DNA of 64,000 bases from Legionella fallonii LLAP-10 (GTDB lineage Bacteria > Pseudomonadota > Gammaproteobacteria > Legionellales > Legionellaceae), in assembly GCF_000953135.1 (NCBI RefSeq), contig NZ_LN614827.1, forward strand, positions 2,509,001-2,573,000. The letters are read 5' to 3'. Made by a program: the position numbers and the translations under genes. Below, one piece after another: positions 34,621 to 44,682 of the stretch. Below the pieces are notes generated by a model. It ran no database searches. It had not been told where the DNA came from and was given only the letters and a program-made list of their open reading frames with translations. Numbering within the stretch: the stretch's first letter is position 1; each line of letters starts with the position of its first letter.

Positions 34621-35851
34621 TGGATAAGTTGGATGTCGACTCTATATCTGTAGATTGTTTAGAGACCATCCGCTCTTCACTGAATCTCGCATAAAGACCT
34701 TCCATACGCTCAAAGAGTTGATCATGTCTCTCTAATAAATGATTAAAACGACTAGTAGCAAGCTCAAATTCTTCTCGCCCTTTTTCCAATCTATCCTCTG
34801 TCTCATTCAAACTTACAACCACCGAGCCTAAATCTTGTTGATTTTCCTCTAGGCAATTCTTTAATCTAGATTCAAGAGCTTCTTTTTGTTTTTTATCCGC
34901 AGTAACGACTCTAGATAAAGTAGATACTGTACCTGCTAAAGTAGTTGATAATTGATTTACTTTCTCAACCTCTTTACTCATCTGAACTTTAACTTCCTTT
35001 AACTCGTCTACTTTTTCAGATAATTGTTTTTGACTTCGCTCATAATCTTTTGTAACCCGCTCCAACTCTTCTTGATTTCTCTTTAATAGAGCTGATTGGT
35101 CTGTTGTTGATTTTTTAAGTGACGCGGCGGTTTCTTCAAGGTTTGTTTTGCTCTGACGTAACATTTTTTCAATTTCAATAAACAGTTCAACTTGAGAACT
35201 AAGTGATTCAACTTGATCTGCCAACTCACTCACCTTATTAACCAACTTTAAATTCTCCGCCTTAAATTTTTCTACTTCTTCTGCCAACCTTTGCCCTATT
35301 TTATCTAATGCTTTAATAGTCAGCTCTAACACATCGGCTAAACTAATGATTCCCTTTTTTAAACGATCGGCAATATTGATATTGCAGTGATGATGATCCT
35401 CCAGAACGATACCTGTTGCAGTATAAGCAACGGCAGTCACTCCACCAACCACCAGAAGAACGCCGATCTCAGCAAATACACCTAAGGCCAAGGTGGGAAT
35501 AGAAATACCCATGCCTATTAAAATTTTTTTCCACATAGGTAATTCACCATAATAAGTGGCTGCTCGATTGAAAATACTAGGATTCTGAGCCATGGTATCA
35601 ATAATAGTGCCCAGACTTGCTTTAACTTGTGACACCTGTTGTTTTGCTTCGATAATGCTTTCTAAGCTGTTTTTTCCTGGCAGAAGATCCGGAGTAGTTT
35701 CAGCTTTTACAGCAGTAACGACATCCTCGCCAGGCTTTGTTGGGGATGAACTAGCTTGTTGCAGCCGTTCGATTTCTGCGATGGTTTCGTTTTTTTCTGT
35801 TTTTGTCGTATCGTCAAATAAGTCATCTCGCTTTTTTTCTACCGTAGACAT
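34595..35851 (-). CDS. Long coiled-coil protein with membrane hairpin, cut at the 3' end by the IS
   Basis: 418 residues from the ATG at 35851, chosen for AAGGAG 6 bases upstream. Two close hydrophobic segments (about 108-150, MWKKILIGMGISIPTLALGV and FAEIGVLLVVGGVTAVAYTA) form a hairpin; after them about 250 residues of coiled coil (EEVEKFKAENLKLVNKVSEL...). This is the build of IncA-like/LegC-type Legionella effectors acting on host membranes. The last residues THVTHEPF and the stop come from the IS end at 34620, so the native C-terminus, where a Dot/Icm signal would sit, is lost. Confidence 0.7.
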   Translation of the reverse strand: MSTVEKKRDDLFDDTTKTEKNETIAEIERLQQASSSPTKPGEDVVTAVKAETTPDLLPGKNSLESIIEAKQQVSQVKASLGTIIDTMAQNPSIFNRAATYYGELPMWKKILIGMGISIPTLALGVFAEIGVLLVVGGVTAVAYTATGIVLEDHHHCNINIADRLKKGIISLADVLELTIKALDKIGQRLAEEVEKFKAENLKLVNKVSELADQVESLSSQVELFIEIEKMLRQSKTNLEETAASLKKSTTDQSALLKRNQEELERVTKDYERSQKQLSEKVDELKEVKVQMSKEVEKVNQLSTTLAGTVSTLSRVVTADKKQKEALESRLKNCLEENQQDLGSVVVSLNETEDRLEKGREEFELATSRFNHLLERHDQLFERMEGLYARFSEERMVSKQSTDIESTSNLSTHVTHEPF

Positions 35852-36283
35852 TTTTTGCTCCTTGCAATTAAATATCATCCTTTCTCTATTATTTTTAATC
35901 GTAAAAGTTGAATAAAACAAGAGCCAATTACTTTTTAATTAAATTAAAATTAATTCTTTTTGATTTATTTTAAAACAAATAAATAAGAAAAATTTGGCTA
36001 AATAGTTTAACTTATTGAAAAAATAAACTATTTTTAACCAACAAATTGATGCGGGGAAAATTAAGTATTACATCAGTGATTTTCTAATTGCTTGAAAAAA
36101 TACAATAGACTTTGGTGCATTTTCTCAACCGGTATCGGCTAAGATGATTGTTCCTTGATTTACTTCGATCCGTTCAGGCTGAGATCCATATCAAAGGACT
36201 CAGTCCGATCGGTTCATAACTAACTTGCAATGACTTACAGCCCACCATGAGACAAAATTACTCAACCCACACTATCCAATGGA
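35852..36283. other. Intergenic region, AT-rich
   Basis: No gene seen. A hairpin AAATAGTTTA/TAAACTATTT (36000-36009, 36024-36033) with flanking T and A runs could terminate transcription in both directions. The promoter of the coiled-coil gene should be in 35860-35990. Confidence 0.4.
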
Positions 36284-37439
36284 TTACTTGTGTAATCCAT
36301 TAATGGAAGCAGTTTCAGTATCTTTTTTAACCTCTGGCGGAGTTACAGAAAACACCGAGTTCTTAGTTAGGTATTTTTGAGAATGAAATGGACATAACTT
36401 CTCTAAGACTGGAGGAGCATATGAACTTAAAATATCCTGACTCATCGCATTCTCATTCCCCAACATATCTTTCCCTATCGGCATATTAAGTTGATGCCTC
36501 TTCAAAAAATCAATCAAGTTCGACTGAGTTACTGAGCCTATTTGTTCAGGTAACATTTCCACACAAATAAGATGGCCCGTCTTTTTTTCAGCATCAGCAA
36601 TACCCTCTTTTAAGTACCAATCGAGAAAGTATTGTTTCTCGATTAACCCTTCTCTTGGATCATGGGGAGTAACGATAAGGATACGACTCTTTTGTGCAAG
36701 GAGATTATGCTGTTTTACCCAATTCCCTGTGATTCTATACAGCCCTTTTAATTGTAACTCGGTAGCTTGAGCGGAATAGCGTTCATTTATTTTCCTAACC
36801 TCTAATAAAAACTGCGCTTGAATATCTTCGAGTTGCCTCATCGTCGTTGCAGAAAGTGCTTTATAGGTCACTTTCATTAAACGATTTAGAACAGGATGCT
36901 CATGCTGTAAGCGTTCATCATCTATGCTTTTTAATGCCAGTAAATGTTCTTCAATCTGTAATAATTCAGTCGGCTCACTATCATGTTGTTCTCTCTCTTC
37001 TATCATAGAGCGCAAAACAAGATTCAACCAAACACTAAGATGTGAGATCGTTTTTAATGTAATGTAATCCTCTTCCAAAGCAGGAGTTTGCACTGTTTCT
37101 ATCTCATAAAGCATACTCTCAGTTTTTTTCCCTAAAAGAGTTAACCTTCCATTGAGATAGATAAGGACATGATCAATCCCAGTTAATGGATGCTTCTGAG
37201 CATGTTTATGATGATTGGAAAGAAAATCGTGCCTTACTTTATTGGCGATAGTAGTCAGTAATGGGTGAATAGGTTTTGAATGAAAAAAATGATGTTTCGT
37301 TTGTGAAGGTAAAATAGGTAATGATTTAGATCTTAAAAAGATACCCCCGACTCGCGGTTGAAATTGCTACTTTAGATACAGCGACAGCAGGAGAAGCGTC
37401 TCGAGAAATAAGTTTTTTTATAGCTTTACGACTTAGCAT
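36284..37439 (-). pseudogene. Unknown protein gene broken by a single-base frameshift
   Basis: The downstream frame (36284 to about 37340) is open for more than 340 codons and has no good start. The true start is the ATG at 37439-37437 with a strong AAGGAG 6 bases before it, reading MLSRKAIKKLISRDASPAVA... SRG. The two frames meet at a run of five G (C5 at 37344-37348); with four G they would be one ORF of about 385 residues. The protein is not recognised: no signal peptide, His-rich near residues 45-85, helical middle. A shorter product from the ATG at 37114 (276 residues, GAGAGT upstream) is possible. Could also be phase variation or a sequence error. Confidence 0.65.
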
Positions 37440-37879
37440 AATAGGCTCCTTTTTAGTTTAAAAATTTAACACTCAAAATTATCATACAAGGATAAAATAG
37501 AATTTGTCAATGATTTATTCATGATGAATAGTAGCTAACCACAGACGCTACAAAAGCATAAAAAATGAAAAAATGAAAAAATAATGTCTATCCTATTAAA
37601 AATTGATACAATCGACGAGAAAAATCTACGTGTAGCAACTCTCGTGAAAGGCAGCACAAAATTTAAATAATTAGGTAGTTATTGATTAATTTTGTCACGA
37701 AGATATCGCTGATATCGCACATAAAGTGCGATATATAAACGTCTGATAAGCAGTCAGTAGTGGGTCAATGTTGATATCACTACTCTATTGAAATTATTTA
37801 AAACGTTCGGGACTTAAAAAAACAAAGAGTAGTACGCTTTGCATAAATCCCAATATTGAAAAAACAGGAACTTGAAGTG
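37440..37879. other. Intergenic region upstream of rapA
   Basis: AT-rich, no gene seen. ATATCGCAC/GTGCGATAT (37712-37720, 37726-37734) forms a compact hairpin next to another GATATCG; it may be an operator or terminator element. No convincing -35/-10 pair. Confidence 0.35.
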
Positions 37880-40768
37880 ATGACATTTACCATTGGCCAA
37901 CGCTGGATAAGCAATACAGAATCTCAACTCGGCTTAGGTATTATTACCGAACTGCAAGGTAGGCAAATAGGTATCAGCTTTCCCGCAGCAGGAGAAGAAC
38001 GAATTTATGCTATAGATAATGCACCTCTTAGCCGTATCATTTATAAAGAAGGTGAGGAAGTTATCACTAATGAGCAAAAAAAATTACGGATTGCTCATGT
38101 CCATGAACACCAAGGGATCATCATTTATTCCTGTATGGATGAAGAGGAAAATGAAGTTCAAATAACCGAGCTTGCTCTTAATTGCTTTATCAAATTAAGT
38201 ACTCCCGAACAAAGACTTTTTAGCGGCCTACTAGATAAGCTCAATGCTTTCAAATTAAGAATAGAGACACTTCATCACGTCAGCAGGCTACAACAATCCA
38301 ATGTCAGGGGATTATTAGGTTCACGAACCAGTCATCTTCCCCATCAAGTTTATATAGCAAGTGAGGTCGCCCAACGTTATGCACCACGTGTATTGCTGGC
38401 TGATGAAGTTGGCTTGGGAAAAACTATAGAAGCAGGCATGATTTTGCATTACCAACTGCATACAGGACGAGCAAAACGAATACTTATCGTGGTACCAGAT
38501 ACATTGATTCATCAATGGCTTGTTGAAATGATCCGACGTTTTAACTTGTATTTTTCTATTTTTGATCAAAAGCGCTATGATTTAATGCAAGATGCCATGG
38601 ACTATTGTGATGATGAAGAACAAGAAGAGGACTTCATTAAACTTCTAGAAACACCCACTGAGAATAACCTTTTTGAAACAGAACAATTGGTTTTGTGCAG
38701 TCTTGATTTTCTGATGGCTAATGAAAAAGCACGCGAACAAGCCACTACCTGTCAATGGGATATTGTTATTGTTGATGAAGCACACCATTTACACTGGTCT
38801 GAAGAGGAAAAAAGCCCTGAATACAGCTGTGTTGAGCAATTAGCGACACAAAGTAAAGGTTTGCTGCTCCTTACAGCAACTCCTGAACAGGTCGGCATTG
38901 AAAGTCACTTTGCTCGTTTACGTCTTCTTGACCCGTCACGATTCTATGATTTTGCAGAATTTAAAAAGCAAGAACAACAATACCAAGAAATTAATAAAAT
39001 AGTTCAAAAATTAGTTCAGTACCGTGATGAGAACCAAACTAATGAACTCAATGATGAATTAAGAGCAGAGTTAAACCACTATCTGCCAGAACAAAGCTCA
39101 ACCAATATTAATGATACCATTAAGAACTTACTTGACCGGCATGGTACTGGACGAGTGCTTTTCCGCAATACTCGCGCCGCTATTCACGGTTTTCCCGAAA
39201 GGCATCTCAACGTTTATCCCCTCCCCTGCCCTGCGCCTTATACTCAATTGACAGAGCAGTCTGGAACAATCCATCTATATCCAGAAACGACAACAGAAAA
39301 AAATTCTTGGCTCGAACAAGATCCTCGTGTGGAATGGCTTGCCACTCATTTAAAAGCCCTCTATCCCCAAAAAGTATTAGTAATTTGTGCTAAAGCACAA
39401 ACCGCCATAGCCTTAGAGCAATATTTAAAATTGAAAAAAGGCATTCGTAGCACGGCTTTTCATGAAAGATTATCGATCATCGATAGAGATAGAGCAGCGG
39501 CTTACTTCTCTGAAGAGGAAAATGGAGCACAAACATTAGTATGTTCTGAAATAGGTAGTGAAGGACGAAACTTTCAGTTTTCTCATCATCTGGTTTTATT
39601 TGATTTGCCATTAAACCCAGATTTATTAGAGCAGCGTATAGGTCGACTAGACCGCATAGGCCAGCAGCACACTATTGAAATTCATGTTCCTTATTTATTA
39701 AATACTGCCCAAGAGCTGCTGTTCCGCTGGTATCATGAAGGTATTAATTTATTTGAAAAAAGTTGCTCTGTCGGTTTTTCTATCTACGAAACTTTCGCGG
39801 AGAGACTGTTGCCTATTCTAGAACACCCGCAGGCAGAAGAGAATCAAACTAAATTGGAAGCTTTAATCACTGATACTAAAATCCACGCTGAAAAAATAAA
39901 CGAGGCTCTACAAGAGGGTCGCGATAAATTATTAGAAATGAACTCCTGTAATCCTGTTAAAGCCAAAGAGCTTATTACGGACATTGAGGCAGAAGAAAAT
40001 TATCTGGAGTTGGAAAATTACATGGCTAAAGTATTTCATGAGTATGCCATTGATCATGAATATCACTCTGAATATTCAGAAATATTGCGTCCTACAGAGC
40101 ATATGAAAACAAGCCATTTCCCTGGTTTAAAAGAAGATGGGGTCACAGTAACTTATTCTCGCGCTAAAGCCTTAATTCGTGAGGATATGGAGTTCTTAAG
40201 CTGGGAACATCCTATGGTGAATGAATCTATAGAGATGATTCTAAGCTCTGAGGTGGGCAATGCAACGTTAACGACTATATCAATAAAAAATATTCCGCCT
40301 GGAACTTTATTTCTAGAAACCTTCTATACGATTAATTGCCCTGCTCCCAAAGAGCTACAACTCGATAGATTCTTGCCTTTTACTCCCATCAGAATTTTAA
40401 TGGATGTTTCAGGAAAAAACCTTTCCAAAATCCTAAGTTACACACAACTCAATGAAATGTGCGAATCCGTGAAACGCCATTTGGGCTATCCTATAGTGAA
40501 ACAAGTCCATGAGGATTTAGAAAAGATATTAGACCGAAGTAACCAAGTGGCTGAAGTACAAATGAGGGAAATAATCGATGGGGCTCACTCAGCGATGAAA
40601 GACAGTATAGGAAATGAAATCAACCGATTAGAGGCATTACAAAAAATTAATCCCAGCATACGTGATGAAGAAATTGCGTTTTTCAAACGACAAATAGTTG
40701 AGAGTGAGCACCATATCAATAGTGCTACTTTAAAACTACAAGCATTGAGAGTGGTGATTAATAAGTAA
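37880..40768 (+). CDS. rapA: RNA polymerase-associated ATPase RapA (HepA)
   Basis: 962 residues from the ATG at 37880, where the family's conserved start MTFTIGQRWISNTESQLGLG begins (AGGA about 9 bases upstream; an upstream in-frame TTG is rejected). SWI2/SNF2 motor: LADEVGLGKTIEAG (Walker A), IVIVDEAHHL, LLTATPEQ, and in lobe 2 SEIGSEGRNFQF and QRIGRLDRIGQ. It frees stalled RNA polymerase and helps recycling. Length matches E. coli RapA (968). Confidence 0.95.
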   Translation: MTFTIGQRWISNTESQLGLGIITELQGRQIGISFPAAGEERIYAIDNAPLSRIIYKEGEEVITNEQKKLRIAHVHEHQGIIIYSCMDEEENEVQITELALNCFIKLSTPEQRLFSGLLDKLNAFKLRIETLHHVSRLQQSNVRGLLGSRTSHLPHQVYIASEVAQRYAPRVLLADEVGLGKTIEAGMILHYQLHTGRAKRILIVVPDTLIHQWLVEMIRRFNLYFSIFDQKRYDLMQDAMDYCDDEEQEEDFIKLLETPTENNLFETEQLVLCSLDFLMANEKAREQATTCQWDIVIVDEAHHLHWSEEEKSPEYSCVEQLATQSKGLLLLTATPEQVGIESHFARLRLLDPSRFYDFAEFKKQEQQYQEINKIVQKLVQYRDENQTNELNDELRAELNHYLPEQSSTNINDTIKNLLDRHGTGRVLFRNTRAAIHGFPERHLNVYPLPCPAPYTQLTEQSGTIHLYPETTTEKNSWLEQDPRVEWLATHLKALYPQKVLVICAKAQTAIALEQYLKLKKGIRSTAFHERLSIIDRDRAAAYFSEEENGAQTLVCSEIGSEGRNFQFSHHLVLFDLPLNPDLLEQRIGRLDRIGQQHTIEIHVPYLLNTAQELLFRWYHEGINLFEKSCSVGFSIYETFAERLLPILEHPQAEENQTKLEALITDTKIHAEKINEALQEGRDKLLEMNSCNPVKAKELITDIEAEENYLELENYMAKVFHEYAIDHEYHSEYSEILRPTEHMKTSHFPGLKEDGVTVTYSRAKALIREDMEFLSWEHPMVNESIEMILSSEVGNATLTTISIKNIPPGTLFLETFYTINCPAPKELQLDRFLPFTPIRILMDVSGKNLSKILSYTQLNEMCESVKRHLGYPIVKQVHEDLEKILDRSNQVAEVQMREIIDGAHSAMKDSIGNEINRLEALQKINPSIRDEEIAFFKRQIVESEHHINSATLKLQALRVVINK

Positions 40769-40863
40769 CTTATTGAACTGATAGATATTTATATTATGCT
40801 CTATACTAAAAAGAAATTAGGTTCTGTTGTGGAGAACTTCTCTTTTTATGAAGGAGCGATGAC

Positions 40864-41892
40864 ATGGAGAATAAGGAATATTATTTAGCTAGAAATCGCA
40901 GTCATGAGCAAATACGCAGTAGCGGCGCTATTGGACATCTTAATGAAGGGATAGAAATAGTGCTGCATAATCTGCCAACACGGCTGATAGCCTGGCCAGG
41001 AAATGGTTTTCAAACAGAAAGTATCCATGTCATCACTGTTAAACCTGGATTAGAGAGTCCTCTTTATTCCTATCAAATTTCTGAGGAAGCATTGTTATGT
41101 GTCCAAGGTAAAGGAGAGGTTTACTTAAGAGAGCAATGGGTAGAAATAGAGCCTGGAGACATTGCTTATTTTCCTGAACAAACCTCTCATGGCATCAGAA
41201 ATGCGGTAAGCAATAAAGAGGATTTTATTTTAGTCAGCGCCATTACTCCTCCCTTGGTGAGCTTATATATTGATTCTGGTTTTTATATTGAGTCTTTAGG
41301 AAAAATGGATTTTGATGCAGTAGAGGCAGCAAAAAAATCAATAACTCCTGGCAACATATCTGCAATAAATTATTTGCGCTATAGAGATACTTATCCTGAG
41401 CTTCGTGGTTGGAATTTGCAACGAGACGATATCAGGAAACATGGTGCTCTATTTAATGTATTTAAAGGAGCTGAATTTACTGCCAATGGTAGTCCTATGC
41501 GTTTTGTTCTCTGGCCTGGGCATGGTGCACGGCAATGTGGTTTTCATCTGACTCGCTGCGGAACTGGAGATATGTTTTCCGGGCATACCCATCCTATTTC
41601 TGATGAGTGCGTTATTGTCTGGGCAGGTACTGCTCGCGGCTTTTTAGATGGTCATTGGTTTGATATGGGGATACATGACTGTTTGCTAGCCCCTTGCGGT
41701 GTGCATCATGGTGGCCCACTCAACATACAAACGAAAACAGTCAATAACATCCCGCCGGCAAGAGATACATTATGGGGTGGATTTGCCTCACCGCCTCAAG
41801 GCGATCTCTATTTGCGTGCTGAATATATTGAAAATCAGCAAGTAAAAGACCCTGTTGCCATTCGTTTTAGTGATATTGAACCTATCGATTGA
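40864..41892 (+). CDS. Double-cupin protein
   Basis: 342 residues with two cupin barrels: residues about 50-125 (SEEALLCVQGKGEVYLREQW, PGDIAYFPEQTSHGI) and about 225-300 (GHTHPISDECVIVWAGTARG, LLAPCGVHHGG). The second has a full His/Glu metal set, the first is less complete. Bicupins include dioxygenases and isomerases; substrate unknown. AAGGAG precedes the ATG. Confidence 0.8.
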   Translation: MENKEYYLARNRSHEQIRSSGAIGHLNEGIEIVLHNLPTRLIAWPGNGFQTESIHVITVKPGLESPLYSYQISEEALLCVQGKGEVYLREQWVEIEPGDIAYFPEQTSHGIRNAVSNKEDFILVSAITPPLVSLYIDSGFYIESLGKMDFDAVEAAKKSITPGNISAINYLRYRDTYPELRGWNLQRDDIRKHGALFNVFKGAEFTANGSPMRFVLWPGHGARQCGFHLTRCGTGDMFSGHTHPISDECVIVWAGTARGFLDGHWFDMGIHDCLLAPCGVHHGGPLNIQTKTVNNIPPARDTLWGGFASPPQGDLYLRAEYIENQQVKDPVAIRFSDIEPID

Positions 41893-41959
41893 TGGGTTCA
41901 AAAACGAAGCAATTTCCCGCAGCAGTAGAGTTTGAGAAGAAGTTTAATAAAAACCAATA

Positions 41960-42643
41960 CTAGTTTTCACTTACTAATAAGTATTGTAACTCTTCTAAGG
42001 AAGCAACCTCATAATGAGGCTTAATTCCTTCAGGTGGTTGTTTCTTGTGCCTGTTTAACCAGCAAGTATGCAGTCCGGCATTGAGTCCACCTAAGATATC
42101 AGAGTCAGGATTGTCACCTACCATGAGCACCTGGTCGCGCACTGGATGTCCCATAATGGCAAGCGTGTGTTCAAAAATAGCTTGGTGCGGCTTAGCAACC
42201 CCTACTTGCTCGGATATGACGATTAGCTCGAAATGATCTTTGAGGCCTGTTCGTTCGAGACGAGTTTGTTGTAGTTCGGTAAAACCATTAGTAATAATTC
42301 CCAGGCGAGAACGATCTTTTAATGCATTTAATAGGTTGATAGCTCCTTCTATAGGGGAACATATCTCAGCCATTGCGGCCATAAAAGCACTATTTAAATC
42401 GTAAGGGCTACATTCTAATCTGGTGGCCCAAACAGTAAATCTCCTACACTGTAATTCTTCAGCAGTGATAGTGCCATTTTGATACTCTGTCCATAAGGCT
42501 CTATTGATGAGCTCATATTCAGCATAATCCTGTTCAGTGAAATGAACATCATAGTGAGAGAACATTAATTTTAAGCCATTAAACGCATCAAAATGAAAGA
42601 GAGTATCGTCGGCATCAAATAGAATCCATTTATAATTGTTCAC
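41960..42643 (-). CDS. yjjG: HAD phosphatase, YjjG-like pyrimidine 5'-nucleotidase
   Basis: 227 residues. HAD motif I LFDADDTLF (Asp10, Asp12), motif II LGIITNGF, motif III Lys in VGVAKPHQAIF, motif IV MVGDNPDSDILGG. The pattern TNGFTELQQTRLERTGL with the size fits the YjjG/YfnB nucleotidases that remove noncanonical pyrimidine nucleotides. Convergent with the bicupin gene. Confidence 0.87.
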   Translation of the reverse strand: MNNYKWILFDADDTLFHFDAFNGLKLMFSHYDVHFTEQDYAEYELINRALWTEYQNGTITAEELQCRRFTVWATRLECSPYDLNSAFMAAMAEICSPIEGAINLLNALKDRSRLGIITNGFTELQQTRLERTGLKDHFELIVISEQVGVAKPHQAIFEHTLAIMGHPVRDQVLMVGDNPDSDILGGLNAGLHTCWLNRHKKQPPEGIKPHYEVASLEELQYLLVSEN

Positions 42644-42786
42644 TAGTTTTCTCTTACTTCATCAAACTTGTCTTACTAAGAACGCTAATTGTATTATAAA
42701 AAGACAGCTAAGTCCTCTATTTCTGAATATTTTGTCGCGACATTCTAGTCTTTTTTAATATTTTAATTTTATAATAGGTGCCTCTT

Positions 42787-43420
42787 GTTCTATTAGAGTT
42801 CCCTGGTTTACCCTCTCCCCAACCCTCTCCCGCGTTCAGCATTTTAGTTTTAAATTAATTCCTTTCGCGGGCGAGGGAGTAGATAGTGATTAATAAAGGG
42901 GAAGGGCAACTCGACCCTATTTTTTCATGGTGCGCTTTGTTCTATTAGAGTTCCCTGGTTTATCCCCTCCCCAGCCCTCTCCCGCGTTCAGCATTTTAGT
43001 TTTAAATTAATTCCTTTCGCGGGATAGTGAGAATATTAATAAAGGGGAAGGACAACTCGACCCTATTTTTTCATGGTGCGCTTTGTTCTATTAGAGTTCC
43101 GTGGTTTACCCTCTCCCCAGCCCTCTCCCGCGCTCAACATTTTAGTTTTAAATTAATTCCTTTCGCGGGCGAGGGAGTAGATAGTGATTAATAAAGGGGA
43201 AAGACAACTCAACCCTATTTTTTCATGGTGCGCTTTGTTCTATTAGAGTTCCCTGGTTTACCCTCTCCCGCGCTCAGCATTTTAGTTTTAAATTAATTCC
43301 TTTCGCGGGCGAGAGAGTAGATAGTGATTAATAAAGGGGAAAGACAACTCAACCCTATTTTTTCATGGTGCGCTTTGTTCTATTAGAGTTCCGTAGTTTA
43401 CCTTTTTATTTATTACATTC
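42787..43420. repeat. Tandem array of about 140-152 bp repeats
   Basis: The unit start GTTCTATTAGAGTTCC recurs at 42787, 42939, 43085, 43237 and 43377 (spacings 152, 146, 152, 140). Each unit has CCCTCTCCC...CCCTCTCCCGCG, an AT-rich stretch (CATTTTAGTTTTAAATTAAT) and CGCGGGCGAGGG, so CCCGCG and CGCGGG form a stem, then a linker ending TTTTTTCATGGTGCGCTTTG. Units differ by short deletions. No coding frame spans it. Confidence 0.9.
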
Positions 43421-43487
43421 TGCCAAAAGAGAAAATAGAACGATGAACATTGCCTCACACTTTAATCAATATTGGTACCATTATACT

Positions 43488-43558
43488 CCCTCGCCCGCGA
43501 AAGGAATTAATTTAAAACTAAAATGCTGAGCGCGGGAGAGGGTTGGGGAGAGGGTAAA
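43488..43558 (-). repeat. Inverted copy of the array hairpin, next to the DUF559 gene
   Basis: CCCTCGCCCGCGAAAGGAAT, then AATTTAAAACTAAAATGCTG and AGCGCGGGAGAGGG: the reverse complement of the hairpin part of the array at 42787-43420. It lies 18-90 bases beyond the stop codon of the DUF559 gene. Confidence 0.85.
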
Positions 43559-43575
43559 GCAATGAAACTGCATTT

Positions 43576-43932
43576 CTATTCCAAATTAAAAATAATATGC
43601 TCAAGTACTTCTTCAATTTTTAATAATACTTCATCATTCCAAAAACGTAACACTTTATACCCTATTGAATTAAGATAAGCTGTTCTAGCTTCATCGTACT
43701 CTTTATTCAAAATATGTTGCCCGCCATCCAATTCAATAATAAGTTTGTTTTGCTGACAAATAAAATCCACAATGTATTTTCCTATAGGAACTTGTCTTTT
43801 AAATTTATGTCCTTTTAGTCTATGTGCTCTAAGGTAAAACCATAAATAACTCTCTGCATCAGTACTTTTTTGACGAAGAGATCTAACTTGTTTTAAAGTC
43901 TTTATTTTTTCATTGAGCATTTTCTCATCCAA
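43576..43932 (-). CDS. DUF559 protein, Vsr/restriction-endonuclease-like fold
   Basis: 118 residues, typical DUF559: LRQKSTDAESYLWFYLRAHR, GHKFKRQVPIGKYIVDFIC, then LIIELDGGQH and a late GYKVLRFWNDEVL. The D-x-ExD-type residues (Asp in VDFI, Glu-x-Asp in ELDGGQH) fit a nuclease fold. Such genes are widely found beside repeats of the kind seen here; the function is not established. GGGG 5 bases before the ATG. Confidence 0.88.
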   Translation of the reverse strand: MDEKMLNEKIKTLKQVRSLRQKSTDAESYLWFYLRAHRLKGHKFKRQVPIGKYIVDFICQQNKLIIELDGGQHILNKEYDEARTAYLNSIGYKVLRFWNDEVLLKIEEVLEHIIFNLE

Positions 43933-44165
43933 GCCCCTACTCAGAATTATATTAACCAGTTGATTATATAATATTTTTAAAGTGCATGAGGTCTCTATTT
44001 ATATAAATAATGAGGCATTGCTTTCACCTCAAATTTGCGCCAGACTATTTCAAACAAACAGTAATACTGATGGATGTCCGAACCATTAAGTTGTGGATTT
44101 CCCTGACAATACCGAAGTTATAAAGAAAACTCCGATGATGACTTAACTAACGTGCTGATAACTAA

Positions 44166-44681
44166 ATGAATAAAAATAAAATGTTACTACTCTTGTTGCT
44201 ATTCATAACGCCATCCCTACTCTTCTCTGCAAGTCTTCCGGGTGTGCAAATTTTGGAAGCACATTCCGATTATGTCGCTGAACTTATTTTTTCTCTGAGA
44301 GTCATCATTGCAGCAATACTGGGAATTATTATAGGGATTTCCAATAGACAAAAATACCATATAGGACCATTGATTTATTGCGCTATATGTTCCGGATCCT
44401 GTCTATTTACAGTAGTGATGTTGCATGGTTTTGTTATTTTAAACAACCCATATGTGATGTCTGGGGTTACAGGGTTAATTACCGGCGTAGGCTTTATAGG
44501 CGCTAGTTTAATATTTAGAGACAAACAACGTATTTACGGAACTATTAGTGCGGCCACTATGTGGGCTACAGTGGCTATTGGAATGGCCTCAGGGTTTGGA
44601 ATGCATATTATTGCACCAATAACCACGACCATCATTGCATTATTAAATTATTTGGCTCGCGATTTTTCTGAAGAGGTATAA
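44166..44681 (+). CDS. MgtC/SapB-family membrane protein
   Basis: 171 residues. A signal-like first helix, then MgtC pattern: LRVIIAAILGIIIGISNRQKYHIGPL, LITGVGFIGASLIFRD, and ISAATMWATVAIGMASGFG. MgtC proteins are inner-membrane proteins linked with growth in low magnesium and survival in macrophages in intracellular pathogens. Ends one base before the next gene. Confidence 0.87.
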   Translation: MNKNKMLLLLLLFITPSLLFSASLPGVQILEAHSDYVAELIFSLRVIIAAILGIIIGISNRQKYHIGPLIYCAICSGSCLFTVVMLHGFVILNNPYVMSGVTGLITGVGFIGASLIFRDKQRIYGTISAATMWATVAIGMASGFGMHIIAPITTTIIALLNYLARDFSEEV

Positions 44682-44682
44682 C

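Noticed and set aside
42787-43420. CRISPR array
   Set aside because: Units are 140-152 bp and nearly identical throughout; there are no short direct repeats alternating with unique spacers and no cas genes.
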